64,000 nt of DNA from Nonomuraea fuscirosea (GTDB lineage: Bacteria > Actinomycetota > Actinomycetes > Streptosporangiales > Streptosporangiaceae), in the NCBI RefSeq assembly GCF_003001935.1, contig NZ_PVNG01000002.1, positions 558,001 through 622,000 on the forward strand. The letters are read 5' to 3'. The notes under the pieces are model-generated. The model worked only from the letters and a program-made list of their open reading frames with translations, was not told where the DNA came from and searched no databases. Positions 1 through 9,233 of the stretch are shown piece by piece. A program made the translations under genes and the position numbers. How positions within the stretch are numbered: the stretch's first letter is position 1; each line of letters starts with the position of its first letter.

Positions 1-1514
1 GCCGAGCTCGCGGACCAGACCGGCCGGGCCCTGGCGCACCCGGTCTTCTTCGGCTCGGCCATCACGGGAGCCGGGGTGGAGGCGCTGATGGCGGGCGTCA
101 GGGAGCTGCTGCCGCCCGCCCAGGACGACCCGGACATCCCTATGTCGGGCACCGTCTTCAAGGTCGAGCGCGGCCCGGCGGGGGAGAAGGTCGCCTACGC
201 GCGCATCTTCAGCGGCACCCTGCGCACCCGCGACCGCCTCCGCTTCGACGACCGACGCGGGGGCGCGCACGACGGCGAGCACTCCGGGGGCCGGGAAGGT
301 GTCGAAGGCCGCGAGGGCAGGGTCACCGCGATCAGCGTCTTCGACGGGGGCACGGCCGTGCGCTGCCAGGAGGCGCCCGCCGGCCGGATCGCCCGCCTCT
401 GGGGCCTGGCCGACGTCCGCATCGGCGATCGGCTGACCCGCCCACAGGACCGGGACCCGCAGGACACGGACCCCGGAGCCAGGCGGGCCTCCACAGACGG
501 GCGGGCCTCCGGAGACGAGTGGCCGTCCGGAGACGGGCGGAGGTCAGGCGGCGAGGAGGCGTTCGACGGGCACTTCGCGCCGCCCACGCTGGAGACCGTC
601 GTGTCGCCAGGCCGCGCCGCCGACCGGGGCGCGCTGCACCTCGCGCTGAGCCGGCTCGCCGAGCAGGACCCGCTGATCGGCCTGCGCCAGGACGACGTGC
701 GCCAGGAGGTGTCGGTCTCGCTCTACGGCGAGGTGCAGAAGGAGGTCATCCAGGCCACGCTCCTGGACGACTTCGGCCTGGAGGTCACCTTCCGCGAGAC
801 CACCACCATCTGCGTCGAACGCCCGGCCGGCACGGGCGCGGCGTTCGAGCTGATCGGCAAGGAGCCGAACCCGTTCCTCGCGACCGTCGGCCTGCGCGTC
901 GAGCCGGGCGGGGCGGGCGACCCGACCGGCGGGGGAGTGGAGTTCCGGCTGGAGGTGGAGCTGGGGTCGCTGCCGTACGCGTTCATGAGCGCCATCGAGG
1001 AGACGGTGCACGAGACGCTCCACCAGGGCCTGCACGGCTGGAGGTGCGGGACTGCGTGGTCACGCTGACCCACTCGGGCTACTGGGCCAGGCAGAGCCAT
1101 GCCGGCGGCGGCTTCGACAAGAGCATGTCGAGCACCGCGGGCGACTTCCGCAACCTCGTCCCGCTGGTGCTGATGGACGCGCTGCGGCAGGCCGGGACCA
1201 CGGTGCACGAGCCGATGCACCGCTTCCGCCTGGAGTTGCCGCCCGAGACGCTGGGCCCGGTGCTGCCCGTGCTGGCCCGGCTCGGCGCGACCCCGCGCAC
1301 CCAGCGCTCCTCCCTGGTGGAGGGGCTGATCCCGGCGGCCAAGGTGCACGAGCTGGAGCGGCGGCTGCCGGGGCTGACCCAGGGCGAGGCCGTGCTGGAG
1401 TCCGGCTTCGACCGGTACGAGCGCGTACGCGGCCCGATCCCGCGCCGCCCGCGCACCGACCACAACCCGCTCGACCGCAAGGAGTACCTGCTGCACGTGG
1501 TGCGCCGCGTCTGA
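1..1514 (+). pseudogene. EF-G-like ribosomal protection protein (TetM/OtrA type), frameshifted, 5' end outside window
   Basis: The reading frame is open from base 1 and matches the middle and C-terminal part of EF-G-like tetracycline-resistance ribosomal protection proteins, which release tetracycline from ribosomes. Visible landmarks are 'HPVFFGSAITGAGV', the domain II stretch 'GTVFKVERG', and domain IV/V ending in 'HETLHQGLHGW'. At 1039-1043 the frame breaks. The tgg codon for Trp is followed by aggtgcggg where the family needs gag-gtg-cgg, so one G is missing. The next frame then continues perfectly as 'EVRDCVVTLTHSGYW' and ends at the TGA at 1514. The C-terminal part contains the usual 'LVPLVLMDAL' and 'EYLLHVVRR'. 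Either the gene is inactivated or this is a one-base sequence error in a G run. A Ser/Gly/Asp-rich insertion at about 430-560 is not typical of the family. The true start lies upstream of the window. Confidence 0.8.
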
Positions 1515-1585
1515 CGCACCCGAGCCCGCGCCGCTCGCACTGAGCGGCCGGAAGTCGGGCCGACCGCCTGCCGGGCAAGGGCCGG

Positions 1586-2413
1586 TCAGACCTGGCGCAG
1601 GTCGGGGTCGGTGGCCACCACGATGACGGCGAGGTAGCCGTCGCCGTCCTGGACGACGTGGGCCAGCATGTCGTCCTTGAAGACGGGGTCGTTGCCGTTG
1701 TGGGTGTCGCGGGCCTGGTCGTGCCCGAGGTAAGGGGGGCGGGACAGCACCTTCCTGTTGAGGCTCTCGTCGAACATGAGCTCCGTGCACAGGGCGCGCC
1801 GGTCGTCCACGACCACCATCGCGTGGATGTGCACGGTGCGCCCCGGATACCAGCCCGGCCAGATGGTGGTGAAGCGGACCACGCCGCCGGCGTCGGCGAT
1901 CTGGACGCCGCGCAGGTAACGCTTGCGGTCCGTGGGCCTCATGTCGGCGAACTTCGTGTCGGGGTTGATCTGCGCCTTGCCGTCCTCGCCCCGGTCCTTG
2001 AGCGCGTCGCGCGACTCGGACTCGGCGCCCGAGTAGAGCCCGGCGGCGTCGCAGTGCCAGATCTCCACCACGGCTCTGGGCAGCGGCCGGCAGGTGGCGC
2101 CGTCCTGCACCTTGATCGCCAGCCGCAGCCGGACGCCCTCCCGGTCCTCGCGCAGGTCGCTGCGGATCGCGCCGGTCTCGAAGTAGTAGGGGCCCTGCAT
2201 CGTGCTGGGCGCCAGCCGGCACGTCCTGGCCTTGGCGAACAGCGCGTCCGCCTTGGCGTGGGTGCCGGGGTCGAAGGCGGTGGACGGGTCGTCCGTCAGG
2301 GTGACGCCGAAGCTGGGGTCGCCGGCGGTGAGCAGGCCGCCGAGGCTGAGTGTGCCGATTCCGGTGATGAGCCGTCGCCGGCTGACCCGCCGGTCTTCGC
2401 GATCGTGTACCAC
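1586..2413 (-). CDS. Secreted intradiol ring-cleavage dioxygenase
   Basis: This encodes 275 residues of the protocatechuate 3,4-/catechol 1,2-dioxygenase fold, Fe(III) enzymes that open catechol rings between the hydroxyls. I chose the GTG at 2413 because AAGGA lies 6 bases upstream; the same frame extends further but without a ribosome site. The N-terminus 'REDRRVSRRRLITGIG' is a Tat-type signal, so the enzyme is probably exported. Core motifs follow: 'MQGPYYFETG', then 'VEIWHCDAAGLYSG' with the first Tyr iron ligand, then 'WPGWYPGRTVHIHAM' with the second Tyr and the two His ligands. All four iron ligands are present. Extracellular members are common in actinomycetes growing on lignin-derived aromatics. 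The substrate is not determined. It is transcribed convergently with the EF-G-like gene. Confidence 0.85.
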   Translation of the reverse strand: MVHDREDRRVSRRRLITGIGTLSLGGLLTAGDPSFGVTLTDDPSTAFDPGTHAKADALFAKARTCRLAPSTMQGPYYFETGAIRSDLREDREGVRLRLAIKVQDGATCRPLPRAVVEIWHCDAAGLYSGAESESRDALKDRGEDGKAQINPDTKFADMRPTDRKRYLRGVQIADAGGVVRFTTIWPGWYPGRTVHIHAMVVVDDRRALCTELMFDESLNRKVLSRPPYLGHDQARDTHNGNDPVFKDDMLAHVVQDGDGYLAVIVVATDPDLRQV

Positions 2414-2636
2414 GGAAGGTCCTTGGAGATCAGGAGCTACTTCTCGGAACCTCTCATGCGCCGGGGGACTTTCCGCGCAGGCGCGCGGCGCGGCCACGTC
2501 GTGACATCAGGCGAAGAAAGTCGTCGAAATCCTTTTCGTTGATACCCAACTGTAATCAGACGCGGTTGGGCTGATCAGCGCCGCCGGATTCTCTTCCGAG
2601 CAGGTCATGGCACGTGCAACAACATGCAGGAGTCGA

Positions 2637-2666
2637 TTGACAGACCCGCCTCCGGCGATCTACGTT
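2637..2666 (+). promoter_or_regulatory. Candidate sigma70-type promoter of the glycosidase operon
   Basis: A perfect TTGACA at 2637-2642 is followed after 18 bases by TACGTT (2661-2666). It sits about 70 bases upstream of the GH43 start and just before the palindromic operator at 2700. The -35 is strong and the -10 weak. Confidence 0.45.
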
Positions 2667-2699
2667 CCCGAAAACCTTTTAGGTAGTCCCGAGCCTGCC

Positions 2700-2715
2700 A
2701 TGTTAGCGCTCACAT
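2700..2715 (+). promoter_or_regulatory. LacI-family-type operator upstream of the GH43/six-hairpin operon
   Basis: The 16-base palindrome ATGTTAGCGCTCACAT has only one mismatched pair and the central GCGC/CG core typical of LacI-family operators of actinobacterial sugar genes. It lies between the promoter and the start codon at 2732, a position expected to give repression. The cognate regulator is not identified here; a LacI gene begins at 63558 but there is no direct evidence linking it. Confidence 0.55.
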
Positions 2716-2731
2716 CCACAAGGGGCCACTC

Positions 2732-3615
2732 ATGAGACGACGATGGGCGGCGGCCCTAGCCGCGGCACTCCTGCTCCTCCCCGGCACCGCGCGGCCCGCA
2801 CTGGCGGGATCACCACCGCGATCTACACGGCCGACCCGGCCGCGCTGGTCGTCGGCGACACCCTGTACCTCTACACCGGCCACGACGTGGCCCCGACCGG
2901 CGGCACGGACTTCGTCATGCGCGACTGGCACGTCTTCACCGACGACGACGGCCAGGTCTACCTGTACTGGGGCTCCTACTACGGGCTGCGCGCGGCCCGG
3001 CTCAACGCCGACATGACCTCGATCAACGGCCCGGTCATCACCCCGAGCGGCGTGTCGAACTTCTGGGAGGCCCCCTGCATGTTCAAGCGCGACGGCGTCT
3101 ACTACCTCGCCTACGCGGCCAACGACGCGGCCTGCTCGGCGCCCGGCTACGCGTGCGTCCGCTACGCCACCGCGAGCGACCCGATGGGCCCGTGGACCCA
3201 TCGCGGGGTCGTGCTCGACCAGGTGAGCTCGACGACCAACCATCCGGCGATCATCGAGTTCAAGGGGCAGTGGTACATGGTCTACCACAACGCCTCCAGT
3301 CCCGGCGGGGGCGACTTCCGCCGCTCGGTGACGATCGACCGGCTCTCCTTCAACGCCGATGGCACCATGCGGAAGGTCGTGCGGACCGGCGGCCCGCTCA
3401 CCCCGGGCAACCTGGCCGCGAGCGCCACCCCGTCCACCTCGTACGTCTCCCCCTGGGAGACGCTCGGCGCGATCAACGACGGCCACACCGGCGTGGCCGG
3501 CGACACGTTCAACCCGATCACGTTCAGCCCGGTCAGCACGACCCGGCTGCGGCTGAACATCACCTCAAGAACCGGCTACTCGACCGGCGTGCTCGAATGG
3601 AGGGCCTTCTCATGA
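2732..3615 (+). pseudogene. GH43-type glycosidase with C-terminal discoidin remnant, internally deleted and frameshifted
   Basis: The ATG at 2732 opens a signal peptide ('MRRRWAAALAAALLLLPG...ALA'), but that frame leaves the family after about 27 codons. The GH43 domain continues in another frame from about 2812 ('TTAIYTADPAALV', 'YLYTGHD'). Family members normally have about 100 residues between the segment ending 'MRDWHVF' and the segment starting 'DDDGQVYLYWG'; here the two are directly joined, so the second catalytic Asp region is gone. The 'WEAPCMFKRDGVYY' segment with the presumed acid Glu remains. The C-terminal domain starts 'NLAASATPSTSYVSPWE' and jumps from 'GDTFN' to 'STTRLRLNI', losing the middle of a discoidin domain that is complete in the next gene at 6421-6840. 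It ends in an ATGA overlap with that gene. It is very likely inactive, and was probably an arabinanase, xylosidase or arabinofuranosidase. Confidence 0.75.
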
Positions 3616-6600
3616 GGCGCGTCCTGTCCGCCCTGCTGCTGATCGCGGCTCTGATCGTGGCCGGCGCCCCGGCGCACGCCGACCAGACCATCGGCTACCC
3701 CTCCTTCGGCGGTCCCGCCGTCCCGGCGCCGCCGGGGGCGTACACGACCGGCGACATGATGCGGGCGATCTACGAAGCCGAGAGCTCCGGCACTGACTTC
3801 TGGATGGACCGGCTGCTGGCCAGGCCCGGCAACGACCCGGCGGGCACCTGGCTCATGTCGCGCGGCCGGGCGCTGTTCATGAAGACGCACACGCCGGGCA
3901 CGCTCGGGTTCGCCGGGCAGGCCGCGTACTGGGAGAGCATCAGCAACGACAACGCGTTCACCGTCGCGCTCACGCCGGGCACGTTCACCGAACAGGTGAG
4001 CTCGCGCCGGCAGGCGCCGAGCCACTGGAAGAGCCGGCACACCAGCGGCTCGATCGCCGTCAACCAGACGAAGTTCATCACCGACAACAACGTGGCCGTG
4101 GCCAACCTGGCGATCACCAACGGCGGCTCCGCCTCGGCCACGCTGCAACTGCGCGCCACCTCCCCGTACGCCACCACCGGCTCGGGCGCCGAGCTGACCG
4201 GCCAGGTCAACGCCTACAACGACCTGACCACCCTGCGCCCGCGGCTCACCTGCGACGGCTGCGCCGTCTCCAGTGGCGGGCTCAACCGCTCGCTCACGAT
4301 CGCCGCGGGCGCCACCGTCACCGTCAAGGTCGTCATGGGCTTCGTCACCGACGAGATCCCGGCCTCCCGCACCGAGTACGACGCCTACGCCGGCTACTCG
4401 GCCGCCACCGCGTTCGCCACCCACGTGCGCGCCTACAACCGCTGGTGGGCCGAGAACGTCCCCTACATCGACGTGCCCGAGCCGGCCATCAAGAAGAACA
4501 TCTACTACCGCTGGTGGCTGATGCGCTTCAACCACCTCGACGCCGACATCCCCGGCCAGACCTTCCAGTTCCCCACCTCGACCGAGGGCGTGCTCGGCTA
4601 CAACAACGCGATCGCGCTGACCCAGCCCATGCACATCGACGACCTCAAGTACCTGCGCGACCCGATCTACGCCTACGGCGACTGGCTGAGCGTCGGACAG
4701 ACCTCCAAGAACGGCCGCTTCCTCGACAACCCCGGCGATCCGGAGAACTGGTCCAACAGCTACACCCAGTACATCGGCGAGGCCGCCTGGAAGAGCTACC
4801 AGATCCACGGCGGCCAGCCCGCCATCGCGGCCAACCTGGCCCGCTACGCCGAGCAGGACGTCAAGGGGCAGCTGTCCTTTTACGACACCGACAACAACAA
4901 GCTGATCGAGTACGACTGGGGCGCCCTGACCGGCAACGACGCCGACGCCGTCTCCTTCCACTGGAAGCCGGGCCGGATGGACCGGGCCGAGAGCGCCTAC
5001 CAGTACAGCGGCGCGCTGGCCGCCGCGCAGGCGTACGAGACGGCCGGCAACACCGCCAAGGCCGCCGAACTGCGCACGCTGGCCACGCAGATCCAGAACG
5101 CCATCGTCGGCGTGCTGTGGAACCCGGGCAGGCAGCTCTTCGAGCACCGGCTCAAGTCCACCCATGAATGGGTGCCGTGGAAGGAGATCAACAACTATTA
5201 CCCGTTCGCCGTCGGCGCGATCCCCGACACGGCCACCTACAAGCAGGCGCTGCGCCTCTTCGACGATCCGGCCCAGTATCCGATCTTCCCCTTCTACACC
5301 GCCAACCAGGCCGACAAGGCGGCCTCGGGCACCGGCAGCAACAACTTCTCCACGATCAACTCCACCGTGCAGTTCCGCCTGCTCTCCTCGGTGCTGCGCG
5401 ATTACCCGAACGAGTGGATCGACGCGACCTGGTACAAGAAGCTCCTCTACTGGAACGCCTGGGCCCAGTACGTGGGCGGCAACACCCAGTGGCCGGACGC
5501 CAACGAGTTCTGGGCCGACTGGAACGGCTCCTCCATCGCCTACCGATCCTGGATCCACCACAACATCCTGGGCAGCGGCAACTGGACCGTGATCGAGGAC
5601 GTCGCCGGGCTGCGGCCGCGCAACGACGCCAAGGTGGAGCTCTCGCCGATCGACATCGGCTGGACCCACTTCACCGTCAACAACCTGCGCTACCGCGGCG
5701 CCGACCTGACCATCGTCTGGGACGACCCGGCCGACGGCGTCGTCCGCTACCCCGGCGTGCCCGAGGGCTACTCCATCTACGTCAACGGCGCGCGCGCCGC
5801 CACGATCTCCGCACTCGTGCCCTTCACCTGGGACCCTGCCACCGGAACGGTCACCACGAGCGGCACCGTCACCCACCACGTCGCCGTCTCAGGGCTGCGC
5901 TCGCCGGCCCAGGTCGTCCACAGCGGCGCCCGCATGGTCGACCTGCTCGCCAAGGCCGGCGTCGACCTGACCGCCGACCTGGCCGACCTGGCCGCCGGCG
6001 CCACCGCCACGGCCTCCACCACCGCCTCCGGCAGCTCGGCGGCCGGCGCCGTGGACGGCTTCCCGATCAACGAGCCGTTCTGGGGCGGCACCACCGCCGG
6101 ACAGGACTGGTACGAGCTCAACTTCGGCACCGCCCGCACCCTCGACGAGGTCCGGCTCTACTTCAAGGACAGCCGTCCGGCGAGCGCGACCTACCGGGCG
6201 CCCGCGTCGTACGACCTCCAGTACCACAACGGCTCGGCCTGGGTCAGCGTGCCCGCGCAGACCAAGACCCCGGCCGCGCCGCGGGCCAACTACAACCTGG
6301 TGCGCTTCCCCGCGATCACCGCCCAGCGCGTCCGGGTGCTGGCCACGGCCGCCTCCGGCGCGCGGACCGGCCTCACCGAGATCAAGGCGCACCACCGGGG
6401 CGGCGTGCAGCCGCCGTCCAACCTGGCGCGGTCGGCCACGCCGACCGCGTCCTACACCTCGTCATGGGAGAGCGTGAACGCCGTCAACGACGGCATCGAC
6501 CCGCCCTCCTCCAACGACACGGTCAACCCGCGCTGGGGCTGCTGGCCGCAGACCGGCCAGCAGTGGGTGGACCTGACCTGGTCCTCGGCCCGCACCCTGA

Positions 6601-6845
6601 ACCGGGCCGAGGTGTACTTCTTCGACGACGAGCAGGGCATCGACATGCCGGCGTCGTGGAGGCTGCAGTACTGGAACGGCAGCGCGTACGCGGACGTGCC
6701 CGGCGCTTCGGCGTACACGCCGGCCGAGAACGCCTACAACGCCGTCACCTTCACCGCGACCGCCACCACCCGCCTGCGGGTGCTGCTCACCGGGACCGGC
6801 ACCAGCTCCGTCGGCCTGCTGGAGGTCAGAGCCTACGGAACCTGA
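3612..6845 (+). CDS. Secreted six-hairpin glycoside hydrolase with two discoidin (CBM32-like) domains
   Basis: This encodes 1,077 residues. The ATG at 3612 overlaps the preceding stop (ATGA) and is preceded by GGAGGG. Residues 1-25 are a Sec signal ending 'APAHA'. A beta-sandwich region (about 60-260) leads into an (alpha/alpha)6 toroid (about 275-680) with motifs 'YYRWWLMRFNH', 'TQPMHIDDLKYLRD', 'YDWGALTGNDADAVSF' and 'EINNYYPFAVG', as in GH63/MGH1-like glycosidases. Two F5/8-type discoidin domains follow at about 790-933 and 936-1077 and should bind polysaccharide. It is intact, unlike the co-transcribed GH43 gene. Coupling to GH43 and the LacI-type operator suggest an arabinose- or galactose-containing plant polymer as substrate, but that is inference; the exact GH family is not fixed from sequence alone. 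Confidence 0.75.
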   Translation: MRRVLSALLLIAALIVAGAPAHADQTIGYPSFGGPAVPAPPGAYTTGDMMRAIYEAESSGTDFWMDRLLARPGNDPAGTWLMSRGRALFMKTHTPGTLGFAGQAAYWESISNDNAFTVALTPGTFTEQVSSRRQAPSHWKSRHTSGSIAVNQTKFITDNNVAVANLAITNGGSASATLQLRATSPYATTGSGAELTGQVNAYNDLTTLRPRLTCDGCAVSSGGLNRSLTIAAGATVTVKVVMGFVTDEIPASRTEYDAYAGYSAATAFATHVRAYNRWWAENVPYIDVPEPAIKKNIYYRWWLMRFNHLDADIPGQTFQFPTSTEGVLGYNNAIALTQPMHIDDLKYLRDPIYAYGDWLSVGQTSKNGRFLDNPGDPENWSNSYTQYIGEAAWKSYQIHGGQPAIAANLARYAEQDVKGQLSFYDTDNNKLIEYDWGALTGNDADAVSFHWKPGRMDRAESAYQYSGALAAAQAYETAGNTAKAAELRTLATQIQNAIVGVLWNPGRQLFEHRLKSTHEWVPWKEINNYYPFAVGAIPDTATYKQALRLFDDPAQYPIFPFYTANQADKAASGTGSNNFSTINSTVQFRLLSSVLRDYPNEWIDATWYKKLLYWNAWAQYVGGNTQWPDANEFWADWNGSSIAYRSWIHHNILGSGNWTVIEDVAGLRPRNDAKVELSPIDIGWTHFTVNNLRYRGADLTIVWDDPADGVVRYPGVPEGYSIYVNGARAATISALVPFTWDPATGTVTTSGTVTHHVAVSGLRSPAQVVHSGARMVDLLAKAGVDLTADLADLAAGATATASTTASGSSAAGAVDGFPINEPFWGGTTAGQDWYELNFGTARTLDEVRLYFKDSRPASATYRAPASYDLQYHNGSAWVSVPAQTKTPAAPRANYNLVRFPAITAQRVRVLATAASGARTGLTEIKAHHRGGVQPPSNLARSATPTASYTSSWESVNAVNDGIDPPSSNDTVNPRWGCWPQTGQQWVDLTWSSARTLNRAEVYFFDDEQGIDMPASWRLQYWNGSAYADVPGASAYTPAENAYNAVTFTATATTRLRVLLTGTGTSSVGLLEVRAYGT

Positions 6846-6856
6846 GGCCTCATCGT

Positions 6857-6888
6857 GAGGAGCGCTCCCGATATCGGGGGCGCTCCTC
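6857..6888 (+). terminator. Hairpin terminator after the glycosidase operon
   Basis: GAGGAGCGC (6857-6865) pairs with GCGCTCCTC (6880-6888), and the stem extends inward through a CCC/GGG pair around a GATATC loop, about 13 base pairs in all. It starts 11 bases after the stop of the six-hairpin gene. There is no T run, as is usual in this GC range. Confidence 0.7.
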
Positions 6889-7004
6889 CTCTTGACGGCG
6901 CCCGTGCCACGGGCGCACCATCGCGAGCATCGGAGTAATGACATTCTCACTTTCGGTGACGTAGCGCGGCGCTGTCGGGCAAGCTGCTGTCACAAATCCG
7001 GCCG

Positions 7005-9191
7005 ATGGGTGGCGATCGCATGGTGGGCAAGTGGCAGGCAGGCAACCTCCCGGCGGAGTTGACGAGCCTGATCGGCCGCCGGGCCGAGCTGGAACAGGTG
7101 CGCCAGGCCGCCCGGCGCTCCCGCCTGGTCACGCTCACCGGCGTGGGCGGCGTCGGCAAGTCCCGCCTCGCGTTGCGCGCCGCCGCCGGCCTGCGGCCCC
7201 AGTTCAGCGGTGGAGCCTGGCTGGTGCAGTTGTCGCCGCTCGTGGACGGCTCGTTGTTGCCGCACGCCATCGCCGAGGCGCTCAGGCTCACCGACCAGAC
7301 CACCCGCCCGATGGTCGAGGTGCTGGCCGAGCACCTGTACGACCGGGAGATCCTGCTCGTCCTCGACACCTGCGAACACCTCGTCGGCGCCTGCGCCAGG
7401 ACGGTCGAGACGCTGCTCGACGCCGTGCCGGGCTTGCGTGTGCTGGCCACCAGCCGCCGCCCGCTCGACGTGCCCGGCGAACTCGTCTACGTGGTCGACC
7501 CGCTGCCGGTCCCGCCGCCCGGCACGAGCGCCGGCCTCGGTGACGCGGTGGCGCTGCTGGCCGAGCGCGCCGCCGAGACCGTGCCCGGCTTCGACCTGGC
7601 CGACCAGGACCAGGATGCCGTCATCCGGCTGTGCCGGCGGCTGGAGGGCATCCCGCTGGCGATCGAACTGGCGGCGGCGCGGTTGCGCGAGATGCCGGTG
7701 GCGCAGCTGGCCGACCGGCTCGACGACAGATTCGCCACCCTCCGCGACGATCCCGCCGCCCCGGCCGCGTCGTTAACCGATCCCGCCGCGTCGGGAGACG
7801 CGGCCGCATCGGGCGCGTCCGGCGAGGCCGGACCGCCGTGGCACCAGGCGCTGCGCACCGCCATCGGATGGAGTCACGAGCTGTGCGAGCCCGCCGAGCG
7901 GCTGCTCTGGGCGCGGCTGTCGGTGTTCGCCGGCGACTTCGACGCCGAGGCCGTACGCCGGGTGTGCGCGGACGACCTGCTCGCCGAGGCCGACATCGGG
8001 CAACTCCTCGACGCGCTGGCCGAGGAGTCCATCCTGACCTGGCTGCCGACCGGCGCGGGAGAGCGCTACCGCATGCTGGACACGCTGCGCGAATACGGCG
8101 CGGGCTGGCTGCGCGGCCTCGGCGAGGAGGAGCGCTTCAAGCAGCGCCACCGCGAGCACTACCTGTCGCTGGCCACCAAGGGCGCGGCCGGCTGGCTCGG
8201 GCCCGGCCAGATCTCCTGGTACGACCGCATGATCGGCGAGCACGACAACCTGCGCGCCGCCATGGAGGTCGCCCTCGGCGTCAAGGACGGCCTGCCCGCG
8301 CTGGAGCTGGCCGGGACGCTGGCCTTCTTCTGGTACGGCTGCGGCTACGCCAAGGAGGGCCGCCACTACCTGCGCCAGGCCCTCGACCTGGACACCAGGC
8401 CGGGCCCCGCGCTCGCGCAGGCGCTGTGGGCCGACGGCCTGCTCGCCGCCACGCAGGGTGACGCCGACGGAGCCGAGACCAGGGCCGCGGAGTGCGAGCG
8501 GGCCGCCCCCGAAGGCGACCCCTACGCCGCCCTGTGCGTCCAGGCCCTGCGCTCCTCCGCCGGGGTCATCAGGGGCGACCTGGTGCAGGCGATGGCCGAG
8601 TCGGAGCCCGCGTACCTCGCCCGCTGGAGCGGCGAGCCGCTGACCATCGCCGGCCTGCTGGCGCTGCTGTGCCGGGCCCACGCCTACACCGTCGACAACC
8701 GCGTCGACGACGCGATCGCCGTCCTGGAGGACCTGCGTTCGCTCTGCGACGAGCGCGGCGAGCAGCTGATGCGCTCCCACGGCGACCTGCTGCGCGGCCA
8801 GGCCGAGCTGAGCGGCGGGCGCCTCGACGCGGCCGTCTCCTACGGGCAGGCGGCGCTGCGCACCAAGAGGCGGCTGCACGACAGCTTCGGCATCGGCATG
8901 ACCGTGGACCTGCTGGCCCTGGCGGCGGGCGCGGCCGGACGGGGCCTGCGCGCCGCGCGGCTGCTCGGGCTGGCCCAGCGGATCTGGAGCACCCACGGCC
9001 AGGCCCAGGCCAGCGTGCCCGCGTGGGTGGCGGCCAGGAAGGGCTGCGAGGCGCAGGCCCGCGACCTGCTCGGCGACAACGCGTACACGGTGGCCTACCG
9101 GACGGGGTTCGACAGCGACATCGACGCGGGCATCGCGTACGCGCTCGAACCCGAAGGCGAGGACCTGCCCAACGGCAACCCGTTCAGCTGA
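7005..9191 (+). CDS. STAND/NB-ARC ATPase regulator lacking a DNA-binding domain
   Basis: This encodes about 728 residues of the AfsR/LuxR-like STAND ATPase family. 'LPAELTSLIGRRAELEQV' opens the NTPase domain. Walker A is 'TGVGGVGKSRLAL' (about residues 46-58), Walker B is 'ILLVLDTCEHLVG', and the sensor-type motif is 'RVLATSRRPL'. The arm region 'GIPLAIELAAARL' follows, then winged-helix and TPR-like repeats to the end. Relatives usually carry a SARP or LuxR helix-turn-helix; none is visible at either end, so this one may act through protein partners. The start could be ATG 7005 or ATG 7020. A TTA codon at 7773-7775 lies in a low-complexity linker, which would make translation depend on the rare leucyl tRNA (bldA-type control). 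It stands alone between convergent or unrelated units. Confidence 0.75.
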   Translation: MGGDRMVGKWQAGNLPAELTSLIGRRAELEQVRQAARRSRLVTLTGVGGVGKSRLALRAAAGLRPQFSGGAWLVQLSPLVDGSLLPHAIAEALRLTDQTTRPMVEVLAEHLYDREILLVLDTCEHLVGACARTVETLLDAVPGLRVLATSRRPLDVPGELVYVVDPLPVPPPGTSAGLGDAVALLAERAAETVPGFDLADQDQDAVIRLCRRLEGIPLAIELAAARLREMPVAQLADRLDDRFATLRDDPAAPAASLTDPAASGDAAASGASGEAGPPWHQALRTAIGWSHELCEPAERLLWARLSVFAGDFDAEAVRRVCADDLLAEADIGQLLDALAEESILTWLPTGAGERYRMLDTLREYGAGWLRGLGEEERFKQRHREHYLSLATKGAAGWLGPGQISWYDRMIGEHDNLRAAMEVALGVKDGLPALELAGTLAFFWYGCGYAKEGRHYLRQALDLDTRPGPALAQALWADGLLAATQGDADGAETRAAECERAAPEGDPYAALCVQALRSSAGVIRGDLVQAMAESEPAYLARWSGEPLTIAGLLALLCRAHAYTVDNRVDDAIAVLEDLRSLCDERGEQLMRSHGDLLRGQAELSGGRLDAAVSYGQAALRTKRRLHDSFGIGMTVDLLALAAGAAGRGLRAARLLGLAQRIWSTHGQAQASVPAWVAARKGCEAQARDLLGDNAYTVAYRTGFDSDIDAGIAYALEPEGEDLPNGNPFS

Positions 9192-9233
9192 CCCCCGCCA
9201 CCGCTCCTCCGAGCGGCCCCCGGCCCGCCCGGC

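Noticed and set aside
723..2222. A 499-residue minus-strand frame spanning the EF-G-like and dioxygenase genes
   Set aside because: It crosses two recognised genes in the wrong frame and has no domain.
3576..5879. A 767-residue minus-strand frame across the six-hairpin glycosidase
   Set aside because: It is antisense to a well-supported gene, with no ribosome site or recognisable domain.
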